Assembly: GCA_965243415.1 (NCBI GenBank)
Contig: OZ251549.1
Coordinates: 3,534,001 to 3,598,000, forward strand
Length of the DNA: 64,000 nucleotides
Direction: 5' to 3'
DNA from: G965204755 sp965243415
GTDB taxonomy: Bacteria > Acidobacteriota > Vicinamibacteria > Marinacidobacterales > Marinacidobacteraceae
Translations under genes and position numbers: made by a program
Notes under the pieces: model-generated
What the model saw: the letters and a program-made list of their open reading frames with translations, nothing else
Databases searched by the model: none
What the model was told of the DNA's origin: nothing
Shown here: piece after piece, positions 59,984-64,000 of the stretch
How positions within the stretch are numbered: position 1 is the first letter of the stretch
Layout: every line of letters starts with the position of its first letter

Positions 59984-60120
59984 GGTCGAGACTCCGTGAG
60001 CGGCAGCAGCAGTCGAACCGGTTCCCCGCGTCCCGCCGCCGGTTCAGGCTGTCCGTCGCCGAGAGCGGTCCGGCGGGCAAAGGGTGCGCCGCGACCGCCC
60101 CGGCGAACGAGAGGCCCGAC

Positions 60121-61554
60121 TCAGGCACTGTTGAAGGCCCGGGAGCGGTAGAGGTGGTCGAGCAGGTTCCCCTCGTGGGGCTGCAGCCAGTTCACCCGGT
60201 TCGTCGGGATCGGGCCGAAGTTCAACCGGTCGATGTTCGTCGCGTCCAGCAGGTCGGCGCGGAAGGCCGCGTCGCCGGTGATCGCGGTGCCCACCAGCGT
60301 GTGCCCCGCCTCCCGGAGCATCCGGTCCTGCGGGCAGCGCACCACGGAGACGCACGGGAACAGGTATTCGAGGTTCGCCGCCGGGGCGTCCGGCCCCTCG
60401 CACTCGACCACCGTGGGCCGCAGCCAGCCGGCCGCACCTTCCGGCCCCGCCGGGACGAACCGGGGCCCCTCCCGGAGCGCCGCGGTCCGGTCGATGGCCC
60501 CGCCCCCGGCGAGCCGCCGCTCCAGGTCGGCGTCCAGGGCCTTCGCCGCCCCCGGCACCGGGAAGGCGGCGAGGGCGCTCTCCGGGTCCTCCGGCGGGAG
60601 CGCCGGCACCGGCCCCAGCCGCTCGGCCAGCGCCGCCGCGATCTCGCCGGTGCGGCGCGACGCCCAGATGCCGGAGCAGTTGATGCAACTCCGGCCGCTG
60701 TTCGCGAAGACGCTCTCCACCAGCACCTCCAGGTGGTCTTCCCAGCGGTCCACCTCGTCGTCGCCGAGGAATATCTTGGAGAAGCCCGGCCCGTACACCC
60801 GCACCGACGGGTTCCCCCGGTAGCGCTCGACGGTCTCCCCGCTGCCGAAGATCAGGCTGCGCGGCGCCGCCTCGACCACCGCCTGGCCGACCTCCCGGGG
60901 CCCGGGGACGACCGAGACCGCCTCCCGGGGGATCCCCGCGGCGAAGAACGCCTCCGCCAGCCGGAAGGGAGTCCAGGGTTCCTCGGAGCCGGGCTTGAGC
61001 ACCAGACCCACCCGCAGCGGGAGCACCGGCAGCCAGAGGGTGTGCACCCCGGGCGAGTTCGAGGGCAGCACCAGGCCCAGCGCCGGGGTCTGCGCCTGCC
61101 AGGAGACCGGCACCCCCCGCGCCTCGACCCCGTGGCCGGCGGCGAGGAGGTCCAGGTCCAGGCCGCGCGTCAGGGCGTCGAGCACTTCCGCGAGGTTCTC
61201 GAGGACCCAGCGGTTCTTCTCGAGGTTCGCCCGGCACATGGACTCCGGCAGCCCGGTGGTGGCCGACTGGGCGCGGACGAAGTCCTCCGGGGTCTGCCGC
61301 CCCTCGCCGAACGGGAGTTCCTCCTCCGCGTACAGGCGCCCGGCCCGCCGGGCCATTTCCAGGATCTCCGCGGCGGGGATCTCCCGCAGCGCCGCGCGGG
61401 CCCGGGAGGCGCCCCGGCGGAAGTCCCGGCGCGCCAGGGCGGCGTTCGCCTGGTCCACCTCGGCCACCGGCGCGCCGGTCAGGAAGTGCCGGAGTTCCCG
61501 GGTCTCGAGACTCCGGTAGGGCTGCCCCCAGCGGAGCACGGGGAGGCGGGGCAA
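60121..61554 (-). CDS. aldehyde dehydrogenase-fold oxidoreductase (acyl-CoA reductase-like)
   Basis: 477 residues. The start is a TTG at 61554, following TACACT within ~12 nt. LPSNSPGVHTLWLPVLPLRV and LVLKPGSEEPWTPFRLAEAF are the cofactor-binding strands; VFANSGRSCINCSGIWASRR (about 285-304) holds the catalytic cysteine; and NLEYLFPCVSVVRCPQDRML is the equivalent of the EPFGPV turn. The usual general-base Glu block is not obvious, which occurs in CoA-acylating and LuxC-like members. The edge gene at 63541 may encode an acyl-activating enzyme, so an acyl-reductase pair is conceivable, but an unrelated lipoprotein gene lies between. Confidence 0.75.
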   Translation of the reverse strand: MPRLPVLRWGQPYRSLETRELRHFLTGAPVAEVDQANAALARRDFRRGASRARAALREIPAAEILEMARRAGRLYAEEELPFGEGRQTPEDFVRAQSATTGLPESMCRANLEKNRWVLENLAEVLDALTRGLDLDLLAAGHGVEARGVPVSWQAQTPALGLVLPSNSPGVHTLWLPVLPLRVGLVLKPGSEEPWTPFRLAEAFFAAGIPREAVSVVPGPREVGQAVVEAAPRSLIFGSGETVERYRGNPSVRVYGPGFSKIFLGDDEVDRWEDHLEVLVESVFANSGRSCINCSGIWASRRTGEIAAALAERLGPVPALPPEDPESALAAFPVPGAAKALDADLERRLAGGGAIDRTAALREGPRFVPAGPEGAAGWLRPTVVECEGPDAPAANLEYLFPCVSVVRCPQDRMLREAGHTLVGTAITGDAAFRADLLDATNIDRLNFGPIPTNRVNWLQPHEGNLLDHLYRSRAFNSA

Positions 61555-61674
61555 AGTTGCGGCGAGTGTACCGGCGGCGGCGGCCCGGAACCGCGCCCGC
61601 CGGCCTCCCGATCGCCGCCCGTTCGGCTCCCGGTCGGCGCCCGCCCGGAGCGCTCCCGCCGAGGGCCGCCCCCG

Positions 61675-61680
61675 TAGAAT
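61675..61680 (+). promoter_or_regulatory. TAGAAT -10 box, 6 nt before GTG
   Basis: TAGAAT, TCCGCC, then GTG at 61687. The same TAGAATTCCGCC string is at 11411-11422 upstream of the DinB gene. Confidence 0.55.
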
Positions 61681-61686
61681 TCCGCC

Positions 61687-63537
61687 GTGCGCGAAGTCGG
61701 GCCCGCCCCTCCCGCAGCCCCGCCGGATCTTCCCCGCCCCCGCCCTCCGTACGGCCCTCCGCGCCGCCGGAGCCGCGATCCCCGGCGCGCTCCGGGATCC
61801 GCGATTCGCTCCCTCCGGCCCCCGGTTCCCGGGAGTCGCGCGCCGGGATTCGCCGACGCCGCTGTCCCCGACTCCGTCCGCTCCCGGCGCGGGTCACCGC
61901 ACCCACCGGGAAACCGACGGGCGGGGGCGTTCGAGCCTCCTTCCGGGCGCGCCGCCGGCGTTCGCGGACTCCGGCCCGCGGCGGTTCCGGCGGCGGCCGC
62001 GGTCCTCGCGCTGGCCTGCGGCCCGGAAACCCCGGCCCCTCCCGATCCCTTTCCCCCGCGGCTCGCCTCCCTGGAAATCGCCGGGCCGGAAGGGCCGAAG
62101 CACCTCGTCCCGGATTTCGATCCGACCATCCGCCACTACGGGGTCCGCTGCGCCGAGCGCGAAACCCTCACCGTCTCCGCGGCCCTCGCCGAGGGGAGCA
62201 CGGACGGCGTCTCGACCGAAGCGGCAGCGGTCTTCCTGAACGGGGCGCCGCTCTCCGCCGACGCCGCCGAGGTCTCCCTCCGGCACGACCAGGACCTCGC
62301 GGTCGAAGTCCGCCGCGGGGACGCCGCGACCCTCTACGCGGTCCACTGCGTCCCCCTCGACTTCCCCGAAGTGACCGCCGTCACCGTGGGCCCGGGGCCG
62401 GCGGAGGGGCTGCTGCTGGTGGATCCCTGGTACGAGTCGGAAGACGGGGAAGATGTCGGCTACCTGGCCATCCTCGACGACCACGGCGTCCCCCGCTACC
62501 ACCGGCGGGTCCGGGAGCGCGCCTGGAACTTCCGCCGGCACGCCGCCCACGGCCTCTACTCGTACGCGAACGCCCTCGAAGACGAGTCCTGCAGTTACCG
62601 GGAAGTCGAGATCGTCCTGCTCGACGACCGCCTCGAAGTCGCCGACCGGGTGCGCGCCGCCGGACTCTGCAACACCGACCTCCACGACTTCCTCATCACC
62701 CCCGAAGGCAACTACCTGTTCGTCTCCTACCCGCCCGCGGAACGCGACTTCAGCGCCCTCCCCGACCGGGAGGGCACGTACCCGTACTCGACCGCGGAGC
62801 CGACCCACGACTCGGTGATCCAGGAGGTCACCCCGGACGGAGAGGTGCGGTTCCGGTGGAATTCCGGGGAGGCCGCGGACGGGAGCGGCCCCGCGATCAA
62901 GATGGCCGACTGCGTCGTGGACCGCTTCCCCGAGCAGTACGGCTGGCTCAACTCCTTCTCGCTCACCGCCGCGGGCAATCTCCTGGCCTCCTTCCGGGGC
63001 TGCGCCCAGATCCTCGAGATCGAGCGCCCCTCCGGACGCGTCCTCCGCCAACTCGGCGGCAGCGCCCCGGCCCTCCCCGACGGCCGCGTCCACCTCCGCT
63101 TCGTCGGCGACCCGGAGCCGGCCGGCTTCTGCGGCCAGCACACCCCGGTCCCCACCGGGCGGGGCGCGAACGGCGATCTCCGTCTCGCCCTCTTCGACAA
63201 CGCCATCCACTGCCTCGGCGACGAAGACCGCCCCCAGCCGCACGAGAACCACCCCAGCCGGGTCGTCGAGTACCTCCTGAGCGGCGACGAAGCGATCTTC
63301 CTCCGCCACTACGAGAGCCTCTTCTCCATCCACGCCGCCGGCTCGGTGCAGGCGCTCGCGAACGGCAACTGGCTCATCACCTGGGGCTGGGGCGGCAGCC
63401 GCCCCCCGACCTCCCTGATCGAAGTGGACCCGACCGGCCGGGAGGTCCTCAAGATGCGCGTCCGGGGCGACCACCGCACCCAGATCTACCGCGCCTACCG
63501 CGAAAACGGCCTCACCGTCCCCCTGAACCTCCCGTAG
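61687..63537 (+). CDS. arylsulfotransferase (ASST)-like lipoprotein
   Basis: 616 residues from a GTG at 61687, chosen because of the adjacent -10 box; no in-frame ATG/GTG sits nearer the signal. Residues 1-93 are disordered, then AAVPAAAAVLALAC ends in a lipobox Cys at ~111. LASLEIAGPEGPKHLVPDFD to LYAVHCVPLDFP is the N-terminal cadherin-like strand domain of ASST proteins. The propeller follows: GLLLVDPWYESE, DLHDFLITPEGNYLFVSYPP (histidine near the predicted site), HDSVIQEVTPDGEVRFRWN and NFSL/NGNWLITWGWGGSRPP. Members move sulfate between phenols without PAPS. The arginine/histidine catalytic pair cannot be confirmed by eye. It may pair functionally with the sulfatase at 48 kb (inference). 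Confidence 0.75.
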   Translation: MREVGPAPPAAPPDLPRPRPPYGPPRRRSRDPRRAPGSAIRSLRPPVPGSRAPGFADAAVPDSVRSRRGSPHPPGNRRAGAFEPPSGRAAGVRGLRPAAVPAAAAVLALACGPETPAPPDPFPPRLASLEIAGPEGPKHLVPDFDPTIRHYGVRCAERETLTVSAALAEGSTDGVSTEAAAVFLNGAPLSADAAEVSLRHDQDLAVEVRRGDAATLYAVHCVPLDFPEVTAVTVGPGPAEGLLLVDPWYESEDGEDVGYLAILDDHGVPRYHRRVRERAWNFRRHAAHGLYSYANALEDESCSYREVEIVLLDDRLEVADRVRAAGLCNTDLHDFLITPEGNYLFVSYPPAERDFSALPDREGTYPYSTAEPTHDSVIQEVTPDGEVRFRWNSGEAADGSGPAIKMADCVVDRFPEQYGWLNSFSLTAAGNLLASFRGCAQILEIERPSGRVLRQLGGSAPALPDGRVHLRFVGDPEPAGFCGQHTPVPTGRGANGDLRLALFDNAIHCLGDEDRPQPHENHPSRVVEYLLSGDEAIFLRHYESLFSIHAAGSVQALANGNWLITWGWGGSRPPTSLIEVDPTGREVLKMRVRGDHRTQIYRAYRENGLTVPLNLP

Positions 63538-63540
63538 CGG

Positions 63541-64000
63541 TCAGTACACCCCGACGGTGGTCGCTTCGGCGAGGCGGGCGAAGGGGCGGGCGCCGCTGAC
63601 CCCGTCCCAGGCGTACCGGCCCCACGGCATCTCGCGCTCGCCCTCGTCCCGTTCCAGGAACCGGGGCACGAAGAACTCCCGGGTCAGCGTGGTCAGCCGC
63701 ACCCGGCCGGTGGCGCCGTAATCCACCACCGTCCCCCGCTCCGGGTCCACCACCTCCAGCACCGCGCGGGGATGCGGCGGGTAGTAGGCCACCGTGTAGC
63801 CGTCCTCGGGGCCGACCGGACGCGCCGGGGCGAGGCCCATCAGGGTGTTGCCGTAGGTCGGGAAGAGATGCGCGCCGTCGAGCAGTTCCTCCACCGCGAA
63901 CCGGGTCCACTGCGGGGTCAGTTCGGTGCCCCCGGAGAACACCCCGCGGACGCCCATCCCGGCGAGCGTCGTCCCCTCCTCCTCCAGCCGCAGGCAGAGC
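63541..64000 (-). CDS. acyl-CoA ligase/acyl-protein synthetase-like enzyme, C-terminal part only
   Basis: At least 152 residues; the N-terminal part lies beyond the right edge. GVRGVFSGGTELTPQWTRFA followed by LLDGAHLFPTYGNTLMGLAP resembles the adenylate-forming core (signature 'GGE...YG.TE') of phenylacetate-CoA ligase and LuxE-like enzymes. VLEVVDPERGTVVDYGATGR and RLTTLTREFFVPRFLERDEG match the hinge and lysine-side region. The family is tentative because half the protein is missing. It is convergent with the arylsulfotransferase gene, 4 bp apart. Confidence 0.6.
   Translation of the reverse strand, partial: LCLRLEEEGTTLAGMGVRGVFSGGTELTPQWTRFAVEELLDGAHLFPTYGNTLMGLAPARPVGPEDGYTVAYYPPHPRAVLEVVDPERGTVVDYGATGRVRLTTLTREFFVPRFLERDEGEREMPWGRYAWDGVSGARPFARLAEATTVGVY

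Noticed and set aside
55647..59999. A 1450-codon open frame on the plus strand
   Set aside because: It is the antisense shadow of the FtsX permease and its ATPase, both of which have clear motifs.
60000..60120. Another duplicated gene tail before the aldehyde dehydrogenase stop
   Set aside because: A short stretch reads RSR...TA-stop like the gene end YRSRAFNSA, but the match is about 10 codons with gaps, too weak to claim.

Overview
The window is a 64-kb chromosomal segment of very high GC content, roughly 70% or more by eye. The host is a Gram-negative, aerobically respiring bacterium: there is a TonB-dependent receptor, an RlpA lipoprotein, a periplasmic SorA/SorB-type sulfite dehydrogenase, multihaem cytochromes c, a CRTAC1-type FG-GAP protein, a sulfatase and an M28 peptidase. 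This mix most resembles Acidobacteriota or a neighbouring phylum, but that is inference; no rRNA, tRNA or CRISPR was seen.

Layout. 1-4.5 kb: the edge of a quinoprotein gene, a fused membrane/spermidine-synthase-like gene, and, divergent from it, a PCYCGC-type thiol protein whose reading frame runs through an in-frame TGA. That TGA sits exactly on a family cysteine and is followed by a SECIS-like hairpin, so I call it a selenoprotein. 4.7-9.6 kb: three tandem MuF-domain genes with a conserved head, different nuclease-like tails, and flanking repeats (a MuF polymorphic-toxin array without a prophage). 9.6-21 kb: housekeeping genes (sorAB, DinB, rlpA, lipid kinase, PfkB kinase, DUF2939, PhyH, acyl-CoA mutase, uracil-DNA glycosylase), with repeated gene 3' ends between them. 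21-26 kb: an ABC-three-component defence operon whose third gene is cut near its start by a 1999-bp insertion sequence. 26-37 kb: rnhB, a flavoprotein/TVP38 pair, and a tightly overlapping operon of two multihaem cytochromes plus CRTAC1, into which a restriction-endonuclease-like gene is fitted. 37-48 kb: a defence/mobile island with an AAA-PD(D/E)XK protein, DUF4143 ATPases (one intact, one broken by an IS1380-type element), a DUF1156 methylase fragment, and a full-length DUF1156 DNA methylase interrupted by an IS21 element and also carrying an out-of-frame (AG)33 tract. 48-64 kb: sulfatase, TonB receptor, glutamate-carboxypeptidase-like M28 peptidase, macro-domain protein, LolD/FtsX-type exporter, aldehyde dehydrogenase, arylsulfotransferase-like lipoprotein and the edge of an acyl-activating enzyme.

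How it fits together. The host genes point to respiration on sulfite and multihaem electron transfer, with uptake and hydrolysis of sulfated or peptidic polymers. Conflict systems (toxins, ABC-3C, restriction, methylation) occupy the accessory parts and are themselves under insertion-sequence attack. For all three insertion sequences I could read terminal inverted repeats and a 5-bp target duplication, and removing the element restores the interrupted frame. Many genes have a TANNNT box only 6-8 nt before the start codon, which suggests leaderless transcription is common.
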